A model generated the notes under the pieces. That model was not told the origin of the DNA. It saw only the letters and a program-made list of their open reading frames with translations, and did not search any database. A DNA stretch of 64,000 bases from JAGTVG01 sp942491935 (lineage in GTDB: Bacteria; Bacteroidota; Bacteroidia; Cytophagales; Cyclobacteriaceae), in assembly GCA_942491935.1 (NCBI GenBank), contig CALOCZ010000064.1:1-64000 (forward strand), written 5' to 3'. Below, piece by piece: positions 27,265 to 36,735 of the stretch; position 1 is the first letter of the stretch; every line of letters starts with the position of its first letter. Position numbers and translations under genes: made by a program.

Positions 27265-28814
27265 TTAAAAAATCAGATTTATTGTTCCGGTATGTTGCAT
27301 GCCATCTACATTAACATACCAGACATATACCCCTTCTTTTACCTGAACTCTGTTATCATTCTTATAGTCCCATTCAAGTCGGGTGACAGATGATGATGCC
27401 TGGATTTTTTGAAATGATCTCACTACCTTTCCATCAACCGTTTCTATCCTTGACTCAATGGATTTGGCCTGTTTTGAATTGTCCATGATCACCTCCATAT
27501 TGCACTTACTTTTTTCGCTCTTTACCTCACTGACTAAAGAATGGATTCGATCTGAAGCTTCAATTTCATATTGACCGGAATCGTCTGACAAATCGATCAT
27601 TTGGAGATTATCCTGTGACATGCTACCTAATTCATGTCTTTCAGCTGTAATTCTAAGGAAGGAAGCGTTGGGATGCCCATCAGCTGTTCTACCATCTTTA
27701 ATGTCTATAATTGAATGATCTCTTTCTTTCCTGGCCTTATTCAGAATATTCAATAAATATGAATCAATCGCAACCGGATCCTTACTAACTGCCAATGTAT
27801 TTGCATGAAATACCTTTCCTGATAATGGTCCTCCATCATATATTCCCGTAATAGCATCCATCAAATGCAGGATATAAGGTGAGTGCAGGTCAACATTTTT
27901 ATGGAAAACAGGTATACATAATCTTGTCCCTGCATACGGAGTATCTTCACTATTCCATTCATTTCCATGTGTACCAAATGGATTGTTGGTGCAACCATAA
28001 TTATTTTTCATAGATCCGGTTATCCCGGCAGCCCGATGGTCTTTGGCAATTGAATAATTGATCAGAAAATCGTTTTGATATATTGCAGAATAAATTTTTT
28101 GTGGAGCTTTATATTCTCCCTTAAATTCTGGTGCAGCAATAAATTGCGGAGCATCATCAGGTAATTCCAATGGGTTGGTGGAATAAATCCAATGGACTGA
28201 ATAAGTCCCTGATCGGCTATCCTTAAATAGCCCATCACTATTTGCCATTTATAGGGCGATATCCCTGAATAACCGGGTAGAATCTCCTTGTTCCGGCGAG
28301 ATACATCCTTTCGATCAAGGTGATGTTTTCAATAGGGAAATTTCCATCCATCATCTGGCTGAGTCCGAGGACAATGGCATTTGAAACAGCAGCTTTTGTA
28401 CCAAAAGGGCAATAGGTTTTTGCCCAATCATTTTCCTGGTCGTTACGCCAGTCCCCATAAGAAAAATTTAATTTTATCCCAATCTTAGTATCTTTATTCG
28501 GATGCCCCTTTAGGAAATAAGGATTCCCATGCTTTGCCCACACTTTTCTTATTGGTTAACTCCATAATGGCCGTATCAACCATTTTGGCTACCCTGGCAT
28601 TGACGATGTCAAATGATAATATCTTATCTACTATAACACCATCTGAATTCACAACATTCCCTGCCTGGTATTCTAATGAAGAGGCATTTTTATCGAATAC
28701 ACTAACTATAGGTGAGGCATATGTATTGGCATAAATATGTGAATACTTACTAAATATTAAAGGCGCTGCGAGTAACGAACCAGCGCTATATTTCAGGAAT
28801 TTTCGACGCTTCAT
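27265..28814 (-). CDS. DUF362-domain exported protein with FlgD-like C-terminus, frameshifted twice
   Basis: The N-terminus has a signal resembling Tat ('MKRRKFLKYSAGSLLAAPLI'), then a DUF362 domain. The domain is spread over three frames: 28814-about 28505, about 28508-28243 and about 28243-27265. Removing one C from the CCCC run at 28505-28508 joins 'ESLFP' to 'GHPNKDTKIGIKLNFSYG'. Removing one base of the TTT at 28241-28243 joins 'GYRPING' to 'NSDGLFKD'. The remainder contains 'NNYGCTNNPFGTHG' and 'NTLAVSKDPVAIDSYLL', typical of the family, and ends in a FlgD-type Ig-like module ('KEGVYVWYVNVDGMQHTGTI'). Members are often linked to Fe-S or metal biology, but their function is not established. 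It lies 21 bases after the ceramidase-like gene. Confidence 0.75.
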
Positions 28815-28835
28815 ACCATTGAATTATCTACCAAT

Positions 28836-30233
28836 CTAATCATTTTTTGGATTTTTACAAAAATCCACTTGTCTCACGACTTCTTCAACGATCCTTTCCT
28901 CAAGACCATGCTCCCAGGATCCTCGGTGTCCATAAACCCACATAGAGGTTTTCCCTTCATATCCTCCCTCTTCCAATACCCGTTCTGAAGGAATGTATGT
29001 CATTACATCATTGGAATAACCTATGAGCATAATATCATTCCCCAACAATCCTCGCAGCCTGACAGCATAATCGACCACGACTTCTCCACCAAGAATGATC
29101 ACAGTCTGTTCTCCCAGTTGCCAACCCTGAACGGGATAATAGGGGTAGGAATCCTTTAGTTTCTCTCCGGCCGCCTGCTTCTGGACTATCATCTCTGCCC
29201 ATCTTTTCTCCCACTCAGCCCCGTTTTCAATAATATTCTGCAGTTCAACCTGATCAGGTGGAGGAGCTATATCCAGTTCAATTTCCTGATAAACAGTTTT
29301 CAAAGATGGTGATAAGTCCTTCATTTCACCTTTTAATACCCTTTCAACAGATATGGCCAATTCCATGCCATATTGCTCTGATTGCAATACTCCACCCCGA
29401 GGAAAAGGATTTTGATCCGCCCCGAATCCTGCAACAAACATAGCTGTTGTCATTGGATACAACCTTTCCAGCTCTATCTGAGCGAATCCGGGATAATCAC
29501 CTGACCATTTATTTATAGACAAACTGGTGGCATGACAGGCATATCCGAAAACTACTGCTGTGAGTCTATTTTCACAATCCGTAACTTTTAATACTGGAAC
29601 CGAATGATCAGATGGCCCTTTTACATCAGGATTATACAGAATGTCCCCATCCCAGCCACTTTCACGTCTATTTACAGCAAACCGGGATATACCTACCCCC
29701 CTTGATATCCTGGATGGTGAAAGGCTATTAATGGCCCTTTCTGCGGCTATTAAGACCTGGGATTCAAGAAATCGTTGATATCGTACTAAACGGTTTTTCT
29801 GTTCATCATCAAATGGTGGATATATTCCATATAAATTATTATTCAATACCGGTCCGCTATGTGTATGTGAACTGCTAAGCAGAATGTCTTTTCTTTCCAA
29901 TTTAAATTTAGTCTGTAGCTGGCTGCAAATGGACAGCGACAATTCCCTGCTAAAACCGATGATATCCGATGTTATGAGTAATCCCATGTTCCCTTCAGCA
30001 TCTTCCAGCGCCAAAGCTTTCACCCAAAGATCATGCAGCTTCCCATCCGCCGGTTTATCGCGGGCGGCGAATCCTGCCATCCACATATATTCAGGCGGAG
30101 TAATGACTACCCTGGCGACGCCAGCTTTCCAGCTTTTTTCTGTATTAAATGATGACTTTAATCCCTGAGCATTAAGCTGACAAGCAAATAGCGTTGCTAT
30201 CAGAATAATGCTATAGCGAAAAGATCTTAGCAT
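28836..30233 (-). CDS. Neutral/alkaline non-lysosomal ceramidase-like protein
   Basis: Secreted 465-aa protein with a signal peptide (about 1-22). The ceramidase N-domain features are 'WKAGVARVVITPPEYMWMAG', 'LLITSDIIGFSRE', the zinc-associated 'LLSSSHTHSGPVLNNN' (about 120-135), 'VVFGYACHATSLS' and 'FVAGFGADQNPFPRG'. The full-length neutral ceramidase has a further Ig-like C-domain, which is absent; bacterial proteins of this shorter type are often annotated 'neutral/alkaline ceramidase' without proof of activity. It lies in an apparent operon, 27 bases after the DegT-like gene and 21 bases before the DUF362 gene. Likely a periplasmic amidase-type hydrolase; the natural substrate is unknown. 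Confidence 0.82.
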   Translation of the reverse strand: MLRSFRYSIILIATLFACQLNAQGLKSSFNTEKSWKAGVARVVITPPEYMWMAGFAARDKPADGKLHDLWVKALALEDAEGNMGLLITSDIIGFSRELSLSICSQLQTKFKLERKDILLSSSHTHSGPVLNNNLYGIYPPFDDEQKNRLVRYQRFLESQVLIAAERAINSLSPSRISRGVGISRFAVNRRESGWDGDILYNPDVKGPSDHSVPVLKVTDCENRLTAVVFGYACHATSLSINKWSGDYPGFAQIELERLYPMTTAMFVAGFGADQNPFPRGGVLQSEQYGMELAISVERVLKGEMKDLSPSLKTVYQEIELDIAPPPDQVELQNIIENGAEWEKRWAEMIVQKQAAGEKLKDSYPYYPVQGWQLGEQTVIILGGEVVVDYAVRLRGLLGNDIMLIGYSNDVMTYIPSERVLEEGGYEGKTSMWVYGHRGSWEHGLEERIVEEVVRQVDFCKNPKND

Positions 30234-30260
30234 ATAAAGATTAGGTTTTAATGAGGGTTG

Positions 30261-31616
30261 TCAGAGCAATTGTTTTCTATTTTCGTATATTTTTTCAACT
30301 GCGTTTATTATATCATCCATATCACTTTTTTCTCCCAGCAACATATTCTGGAATAGCCAGACTGCTTCCTCGGTTAATTGATCATTATCCGGCAGGTTCT
30401 TCAGTTCCTCCCTGTAAGTGTTCAACCTTTGTTCTGAAAACAATCTTTTATAACCTCTGGAATTCAAGGCTTCTTCAATTAAGTCATCATTATATTGAGG
30501 ACCATAACCACCGGCACATGTTATACCTTCTGCAGATAATGCACTAAGAAATTTACTTCTTGGTAAATCGTCAAAATATTCCTTTTTGTATCTGAAAGGA
30601 TATAGGTGATATGCTGAACGATCTGCACCATTGGATAATTTATAAGGTATAATACCAGGGATGTTTTTTAATTTGGAATCGAGGTACAATGCATTTTCCA
30701 GTCGCTTATCGGCATCAGCTTTTATCCGGTGCATCTGGTTCATCAGGATTACAGCCTGGATTTCCATCATTCTCATGTTTCCACCTCTACGAGGATAACC
30801 ATTATACTCCCCTTGAGTATTTCCAACTGCCCGGCCACAGTTGTGATAGGAATGGCATAAATCCATAATGCTGTCATCATTTCCTACAACTGCCCCACCT
30901 TCCCCAGATGGAAGATGTTTTGAATTCTGAAAGCTGAAACAACCCAGGTCTCCCAGTGTTCCACATTTCTTCCCATCGTATTCTGCCAGCCATGCCTGAC
31001 AAGCATCTTCGATAACAACAAGGTTATGTTTCCTGGCTATGGCATTTATACTGTTCATATCGGCTGGTAAACCGAGAATATGTACCGGCAGAATGGCCCT
31101 GGTACGTTCATTAATTTTCTCTTCAATCTTATCCGGATTAATGGTAAATGTTTCCTGATTGGTATCTGCAAAAACTGGTAATGCTTTTGCATTAAAAACA
31201 ACATTATAGGTGGCGATAAAAGTATAAGGAGATACGATTACTTCATCACCAGCATCTACCCCAAGTACATGAAGAGCAACTTCCAGGGCGGTGGTTCCAC
31301 TCGCTGTTGCCAGCGCTCTTTTAGAGCCTATTAATTCAGCATACTGCTTTTCGAATTTTGCCACCTGGGTTCCCCATTCCCGGTACCATTTACCACTCCG
31401 CAGTACGGATAAAGCCGGATCCTCTGCTTTGGGATCCCATATAGGCCAGGAGATCCAGTCTTTTGTCCTGACAGGATCACCCCCCACGAGAGCAAGTTTT
31501 TCAGATGTCTTGTTCAAATTTCCACAGGAAGCAGCGGTAGCTGTAAAAACTGTGCCTAATGCACCTACAGATGTTGTTGCAATAAATTTGCGTCGGGATA
31601 TGTTCAATTCTTCCAT
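30261..31616 (-). CDS. DegT/DnrJ/EryC1/StrS-type PLP aminotransferase with Tat/lipoprotein-like signal
   Basis: 451-aa sugar-aminotransferase-family protein. The PLP-lysine block is 'CFSFQNSKHLPSGEGGAVVG', with 'GTTALEVALHVLGVDAGDEV' and 'EDACQAWLAEYDGKK' in the right order. The first 35 residues form a signal: 'ISRRKFIATTS', a hydrophobic run and 'AASCGN', combining a twin-arginine motif with a possible lipobox cysteine. Typical family members are cytoplasmic enzymes making amino sugars, so a signal on a member with an intact PLP lysine is odd. Tat export after cofactor loading would allow a periplasmic enzyme. It heads the minus-strand set down to RidA; its substrate is unknown. Confidence 0.85.
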   Translation of the reverse strand: MEELNISRRKFIATTSVGALGTVFTATAASCGNLNKTSEKLALVGGDPVRTKDWISWPIWDPKAEDPALSVLRSGKWYREWGTQVAKFEKQYAELIGSKRALATASGTTALEVALHVLGVDAGDEVIVSPYTFIATYNVVFNAKALPVFADTNQETFTINPDKIEEKINERTRAILPVHILGLPADMNSINAIARKHNLVVIEDACQAWLAEYDGKKCGTLGDLGCFSFQNSKHLPSGEGGAVVGNDDSIMDLCHSYHNCGRAVGNTQGEYNGYPRRGGNMRMMEIQAVILMNQMHRIKADADKRLENALYLDSKLKNIPGIIPYKLSNGADRSAYHLYPFRYKKEYFDDLPRSKFLSALSAEGITCAGGYGPQYNDDLIEEALNSRGYKRLFSEQRLNTYREELKNLPDNDQLTEEAVWLFQNMLLGEKSDMDDIINAVEKIYENRKQLL

Positions 31617-32093
31617 GAATGTATATTAAATTTAAAAAATTATAACTCCTAGTCAACACCCTCGAGTAATTTCTGACCCAAAGGATTAATTGTTTACTTT
31701 GATTTCAATGTAGTTATTTTAAGTGTTTTAACAAAGTCTTCGATTTAATTAATTCTTTGTCAGCGGTATACTCTCAAGAGCGAATCCAGGTAGCAGAATT
31801 GAACATTGAAAAATAAAAATATGTGATAAATGGAAGCTTTTGGCGTGACTCTGCCTCTGTCTGACAAAAAAAATACTTTTCAAAACATGAAAAGCATCAG
31901 GGTGAAATTCCAATAAACATTTTACTACTTATTTGTTGTTTTTATTTATGAATTTAAAGCTCTCATTATCCTAAAATCTGATAAATGCTTCCCTGATTCC
32001 CGCTGGTTGCTAAAGAGCTTCTTTCTATGGCTCGATTGAAGAAACCCCATTTGCTACAGGCGGGAATCTGAGAAGGATATATCAAAAATATTA
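31617..32093. other. Gene-free stretch with a 9-base inverted repeat
   Basis: No convincing coding frame is seen in these 477 bases. Near the right end, GATTCCCGC (31995-32003) and GCGGGAATC (32060-32068) form a perfect 9-base inverted repeat enclosing 56 bases that contain a further GAGC/GCTC pairing. It lies downstream of the FG-GAP gene (stop at 32094) and could be a 3' UTR structure. No T-run follows, so it is not called a terminator. The rest of the gap shows nothing recognisable. Confidence 0.35.
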
Positions 32094-33347
32094 TTAATAA
32101 TTATTTTCAAAAACGTATACTGCGCCAGCTTCAGTTCCTGTATCCATATCGCCGACATGTCCGACGAGCATCCACTGATCAGAAATATCCATAGATATTC
32201 CAAATCCATGGGATACCAAATCATCAGGTGGAGAAATATAATGAATATTCACCCATTTTGATCCTGAGTATTTGTAAACAACCCCACCACCAATATAGTT
32301 TGTATTATTACCTCCGACGATCATATAGTCGCCTTCCAATTTTAAGGTAGATCCGAATTCATTAACTTCATCACCAGGAACTGAATTAGGATTCAATATC
32401 TTTTCTCTAAAAACCCAGGTGTTACCTTCCTGTAGTTCGTAGTGATATACAGCACCCAATCGGTCCTGCAAACCACTTACCGGATATGTCGGTGCTCCTA
32501 TCATCAGGTTGGATCCATCTACCTGAATAGATTTCCCAAATCGTTGTTCAAATTCTTTTTCGAGAACATCGACTGGTTCCGGGTAAAGATAACTATGAAA
32601 GGCCCACTGACCTTCAAGATTGCTGTATACATATATTGTATCTTTGCTACCGCCTTTTGCAAAAGCAAAATTCCCGGATATAGCTACTTCCCGCCCAAAT
32701 CCATCATTTTCCATTGGAGGATTAGCATCAAAATCTGCTTCCAGTGTCCATTGATCACCATTCAGCTTATATATAAATGCTTTTCCAGGATCACTATTGG
32801 TTCCGCAATTTTCACATTCATTCCATGGCGCCTTTGCACCTATAATCATATAATCTCCTGAAACATCAATTGCAGATCCAAACCTGTCTTCCTTTACATT
32901 AGAGTGGATTTCCTGTACGAACTCAATTTCTTCATCTCCAAATCTGAATACATCTACTTTTCCAGAACCATTGGCATATTCTGTTCCCATCAATATCCAA
33001 TCTTCCTTAAAACAAACATCCCCAATGCCATAGTTGGCCCTTAGTTCCAGTTTTTCAATTTCTTTCCATTGGTTTCCATCATTCCTGAACACATAAGCAC
33101 CATTTTCTTTTCCACATCCTATAAGGGCATAATTTTCCCATATATCGATATGGCGTCCAAATTGCTTGTATGAACCGTAGTCGTCAGGATATAATTTCCC
33201 ATCCTTAAATTCCACAGGATATGGATCCTCTATCATGGATACATCCTGCATAATTTCACAACTACAAAATACTAAAACCAATATGACCATTAATAGGGTA
33301 GAAAACACAAACGGTCTGCTAGCTGGGCTTTGGTAAATTTGCTGCAT
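32094..33347 (-). CDS. FG-GAP-like repeat lipoprotein
   Basis: 417-aa surface or periplasmic protein. The N-terminus has a hydrophobic stretch (about 14-28) ending in 'LVFCSC', a probable lipoprotein signal with the lipidated cysteine near residue 30. The rest is a run of repeats of the type 'DRFGSAIDVSGDYMIIGA', 'DGFGREVAISGNFAFAKG', 'NEFGSTLKLEGDYMIVGG' and 'HGFGISMDISDQWMLVGH', each followed by 'GxVYxYxxxxxxW'. These are FG-GAP/integrin-alpha-like propeller blades. Such proteins usually bind ligands or calcium and are not enzymes. It is flanked by gene-poor stretches on both sides and appears to be monocistronic. Confidence 0.85.
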   Translation of the reverse strand: MQQIYQSPASRPFVFSTLLMVILVLVFCSCEIMQDVSMIEDPYPVEFKDGKLYPDDYGSYKQFGRHIDIWENYALIGCGKENGAYVFRNDGNQWKEIEKLELRANYGIGDVCFKEDWILMGTEYANGSGKVDVFRFGDEEIEFVQEIHSNVKEDRFGSAIDVSGDYMIIGAKAPWNECENCGTNSDPGKAFIYKLNGDQWTLEADFDANPPMENDGFGREVAISGNFAFAKGGSKDTIYVYSNLEGQWAFHSYLYPEPVDVLEKEFEQRFGKSIQVDGSNLMIGAPTYPVSGLQDRLGAVYHYELQEGNTWVFREKILNPNSVPGDEVNEFGSTLKLEGDYMIVGGNNTNYIGGGVVYKYSGSKWVNIHYISPPDDLVSHGFGISMDISDQWMLVGHVGDMDTGTEAGAVYVFENNY

Positions 33348-33600
33348 AGCCTAAAAATTAAATTATCCTCCAAAATTTTGATTTGAGGATCAACTGGTTG
33401 AATTAAGATGCCAGTTGACAGCGTGGACTTTACGGATGCTGATTGAAATTTCCGAATAGCCCTCCCAAAGCATTTTCATAAATAAATCCTATGGATAACG
33501 AAAAAGTAACTCAGGATTGCATTAAAATATCACTCTTTTTTTTGCATAATCTTAAAAAGCCGCGCAACTTATTGATAATCATCCGGTTATACACAAGGTT

Positions 33601-34695
33601 TTATTTAATGTTTTTTTGACGGAATGAAGACAAATGGCTTGCTGTCTCTCGTACAATACGTTGAACAGCCAGGCCATGAGAAAGATCAGGCAAAAAAGAG
33701 CCCCGTGAATCACCAGTCAGGAATATATAATGTGCGTGGACCATAGCTCGGAGCCACCCCGGTGGCACATGTCCTGATGGGAAACTAGTAATTGGTTTAT
33801 AATTGCTTCCAACTGCCTGTTTAATACATTTCTGTTCAGATTCAATATAATACTCATAGATGTCTGGGCTAAGAGACGAATATTTTATATATCCGTTTTC
33901 GGCAAATATTTCCAGGTTTACCCAATCGCCAGTACCAGAACTTATGCGACTTGCAGACATATTTCCAACTGCTCTGGATTTTGGATCTATAAGCGAAATG
34001 GAACTGAAAAGATCAGATCCTGGTGGAACATCATCAAAACTCCCGGCCTGAAGGGCATTTAATATTTCAAGATTATTGCCAAAAAATGCCATTAGCATGC
34101 TTATACCGTGAGAGCCCAGGTCTGCCATTGCCCCTCCATCCGGTGCAGGGGTTAACCTTGTAACGCGTTTTTCTCTATATCCAGCCTGGAGATAATCGCC
34201 ATGATAGTATTTAAGATCAAAATGCAAGGGATTTCCCAATATCCCTGATTTCCAGAAGGTCAGTGCTTCCCTTATGGCCGCGGATTGAATGAATTGAAAG
34301 CCTACCATTATCCTTTTATCCCCTGGCAGCTTAGAAAGCAGTTTGTGCATCTGTTCCTCTTCATCATATGTAGAACAAACTGGTTTTTCAAGGTAAATAT
34401 TTTTAACTCCAGGCAATGATAAGGCGATTTCCAAATGATCAAAGTGTACTTTATTTGGCCCCAATATCAGAACCGTATCAATTGAAGGGTTTTCAGCAAA
34501 TGTTGTTATATCTTCAGCCATATTGAAGCCATATTTGCTGGCAAATTCAACACGGCTTTCCTCTCGGGCGGAGGTTACAGATTCAAATACAATATCAGGG
34601 ACTGAATCATAGTAAAACTTCAGGGCATTCAAAGCATAAGCATGGGCTCTGGCAATTCCTCCTGCTCCCATAAATCCGATATGTACTTTTGACAT
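33601..34695 (-). CDS. Gfo/Idh/MocA-family NAD(P)-dependent oxidoreductase
   Basis: 364-aa cytoplasmic dehydrogenase without a signal peptide. The Rossmann motif 'VHIGFMGAGGIARAHAYAL' starts at residue 4, and 'NIYLEKPVCSTYDEEEQM' (about 100-117) is the family's EKP substrate/cofactor block. The C-terminal GFO_IDH_MocA_C-like domain includes 'GGAMADLGSHGISMLMAFFG', with the catalytic-type histidine in 'GSHGI'. Family members oxidise or reduce sugars, inositols and related polyols. It is transcribed away from the guanylate-kinase-like gene at 34894, with a 198-base divergent gap, and its 3' side is a 253-base gap in which I recognise no gene. Substrate unknown. Confidence 0.87.
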   Translation of the reverse strand: MSKVHIGFMGAGGIARAHAYALNALKFYYDSVPDIVFESVTSAREESRVEFASKYGFNMAEDITTFAENPSIDTVLILGPNKVHFDHLEIALSLPGVKNIYLEKPVCSTYDEEEQMHKLLSKLPGDKRIMVGFQFIQSAAIREALTFWKSGILGNPLHFDLKYYHGDYLQAGYREKRVTRLTPAPDGGAMADLGSHGISMLMAFFGNNLEILNALQAGSFDDVPPGSDLFSSISLIDPKSRAVGNMSASRISSGTGDWVNLEIFAENGYIKYSSLSPDIYEYYIESEQKCIKQAVGSNYKPITSFPSGHVPPGWLRAMVHAHYIFLTGDSRGSFLPDLSHGLAVQRIVRETASHLSSFRQKNIK

Positions 34696-34893
34696 AATTG
34701 TTTGTTTTTAAATAAGGTTCTAAAATAAAGAAAATCTAAATGATTTGAATTGAAATAAATATTTCTTCATTAGAATTGCATCCCCCAGCCAGCATAATAC
34801 AATATTTGATCTTTTTTTAATAAATTGGGGGCAACCATATTTTATTACATGCTTAAAAAAGGCATATTTCTTAAATAAAAACCCATTTCAAAC

Positions 34894-35646
34894 ATGGCAG
34901 GCAGACTTATTATATTATCCGGTCCATCTTGCGTTGGCAAAAGCCCTTTATCTACCGCTTTGGGAAGATTTTATCCGGAAATTAAAGCATCTCTAAAGCC
35001 CCTGGTCCTATACAATGACAGAAGTCCAAGACCAGGAGAAAAAGATGGTGTTGATTATTACTTCCGGTCGCGCCAGTATGTAGAATCTTTAAGATCAGAA
35101 AGTAAATATATCGTGCTGGATGTCCGTGGAGATCTTCAGGCCCTTGATATGGAAGAACTTAAGGAATTGTTAAGCCAGGAGGATGTGTTTTTTGAGGGAA
35201 ATCCATTCGCAGGCAGTATTCTTTTAGAACAGGCACAGGTCCACAATATCCCTAATTTGAATATGTTTATGGCGCCGATCTCTAAAGAGGAAATTATATT
35301 TCTAAAAAATACAAATTCGAATATTGAACTTCCAGACCTGGTTACAGATATCATGCGCAGAAAGTTGCTTCGACGGACGCGAAAGCAAAAAGCCGAATTA
35401 TCTTTAAAGGATCTTGAAAATATTGAAAAAAGGGCTTCCAGTGCATATCAGGAACTGGGTATGGCATTCCAGTTCAGGCATGTTATACCGAATCATGACG
35501 GTGAAGACAGTGAAAACTGGGACGCATTTTATTACCCCTTAGGGGATGCTCTAAAATCCCTTCAATCCTTTGTCTCCTTATACAGAAATGAAAATGCCGA
35601 TAATGTTGAAACCTGGGAAAAGGACCTTTTACCCAACATTACCTAA
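34894..35646 (+). CDS. Guanylate-kinase-like P-loop protein
   Basis: 250-aa protein with the P-loop 'LSGPSCVGKSPLS' (about 7-19), where guanylate kinase has GPSGVGKST. The GMP-loop-like segment is 'NDRSPRPGEKDGVDYYF' (about 44-60). 'LDVRGDLQALD' follows where guanylate kinase would have its GMP-side acidic residues, and the lid-like arginines 'MRRKLLRRTRKQ' are present. It differs from housekeeping Gmk in length and in the C-terminal third, so a specialised nucleotide or small-molecule kinase is possible. Its 3' end overlaps the convergent sugar-isomerase gene by 18 bases. Fold assignment is solid; the substrate is not. Confidence 0.75.
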   Translation: MAGRLIILSGPSCVGKSPLSTALGRFYPEIKASLKPLVLYNDRSPRPGEKDGVDYYFRSRQYVESLRSESKYIVLDVRGDLQALDMEELKELLSQEDVFFEGNPFAGSILLEQAQVHNIPNLNMFMAPISKEEIIFLKNTNSNIELPDLVTDIMRRKLLRRTRKQKAELSLKDLENIEKRASSAYQELGMAFQFRHVIPNHDGEDSENWDAFYYPLGDALKSLQSFVSLYRNENADNVETWEKDLLPNIT

Positions 35647-36708
35647 TAATCCTTTCATCATTTGACAGGCATTTCTGGCACAATATTCTGCATAATCGAT
35701 TCCGACCTTTTCGCCATCTTTTACAGGCAAAGGATGACACAACTCATAACTATAATATCCACTATATCCTATGCTGTTCATGGCCTTAACAAATGAGGGA
35801 TATATCACCTCGGGGATAGGTTTCCCATCCGAACCTATTTCCCTCTTGTATACCTGTATATCAACTACATTGCCATCAGTATCTTTCCCATATTCACCTC
35901 CGAAATGGGTGAGAACCTGAAGATCCCCCGCTTCCTTTGCAGCTTCCATCATATTTTCAGGGCTTTTATCTTCCATAATAGGGGCATCCAAACAAACTTT
36001 TAAATTTGGGGAATCGATTTCTTTGACCATCCGCATCATATCTTTCCAGTTGTTGATCACTGGTTTGTGGTTTTGTAATGCCAGAGTAACACCATAGTCT
36101 GATGCATATTTTACACTTTCAACCATACCTTCCGTGCACCATGCCCAGATCTCTTCGGGACTAAACTGATAATGTGTATGCTGCCATATATCACTAGCGA
36201 TAGTATATTTTCCCCCATCGGGATGGAGTGTTACTCCAGGCCAACCCAGGAAAACCCTCAGGTTTTTAACACCAAAATCAGAAGTCATCCTGATAAGGTC
36301 TTTCATATATGCGATCTGGCATTCACGATGTTCCGGAATTGGACTGCTAAAATCATTATTTGCAGCAACAGCATATATTTCCTGGCCGATGCCATCTGCT
36401 TTTTTTACAAATTCTTTACATTTTTTTGTAGGCCAATCTAATGGATTACCGTGGGGTCTCTTTCCGTCGATCTCAATTCCATCAAAACCCAGTTCTTTTG
36501 ATTTGGTCAGCACTTCTTCCATGGTCAAAGCCGGACCTTTGTACCAGACTCCCAGAAAAGTAATACTATACAATCCGACTTTCGCCTGAGCGTCCTTCTT
36601 TTTATCGTCCGCCAGGGAAGGTATTGCTGGGGCAACGAGGCCTAATGCAGCTGCACTTGCTGCTGTATTCCGGATAAATTCTCTTCGATTAATGTTTGAG
36701 TTTTTCAT
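35629..36708 (-). CDS. Exported sugar phosphate isomerase/epimerase (xylose isomerase-like TIM barrel)
   Basis: 359-aa protein with an N-terminal Tat-type signal ('NINRREFIRNTAASAAALGL' ending near 'IPSLA'). An AP-endonuclease-2-like TIM barrel follows. Metal- and substrate-site blocks include 'GFDGIEIDGKRPHG', 'LALQNHKPVIN', 'LKVCLDAPIMEDK' and 'GYYSYELCHPLP', with the usual Glu, His and Asp ligands. It lies 27 bases after a Gfo/Idh/MocA gene that also carries a Tat-type signal, a common pairing in Bacteroidota and Planctomycetota sugar-catabolism loci. Likely isomerises or epimerises a sugar or its keto derivative in the periplasm (inference). Confidence 0.85.
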   Translation of the reverse strand: MKNSNINRREFIRNTAASAAALGLVAPAIPSLADDKKKDAQAKVGLYSITFLGVWYKGPALTMEEVLTKSKELGFDGIEIDGKRPHGNPLDWPTKKCKEFVKKADGIGQEIYAVAANNDFSSPIPEHRECQIAYMKDLIRMTSDFGVKNLRVFLGWPGVTLHPDGGKYTIASDIWQHTHYQFSPEEIWAWCTEGMVESVKYASDYGVTLALQNHKPVINNWKDMMRMVKEIDSPNLKVCLDAPIMEDKSPENMMEAAKEAGDLQVLTHFGGEYGKDTDGNVVDIQVYKREIGSDGKPIPEVIYPSFVKAMNSIGYSGYYSYELCHPLPVKDGEKVGIDYAEYCARNACQMMKGLLGNVG

Positions 36709-36735
36709 GATAGATAATTTATAAGATATCCTATA

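Noticed and set aside
33372..33397. ATCCTC/GAGGAT dyad with CAAAATTTTG inside, upstream of the FG-GAP gene
   Set aside because: Short arms, asymmetric spacing and no match to a known operator type; not strong enough to list as a site.
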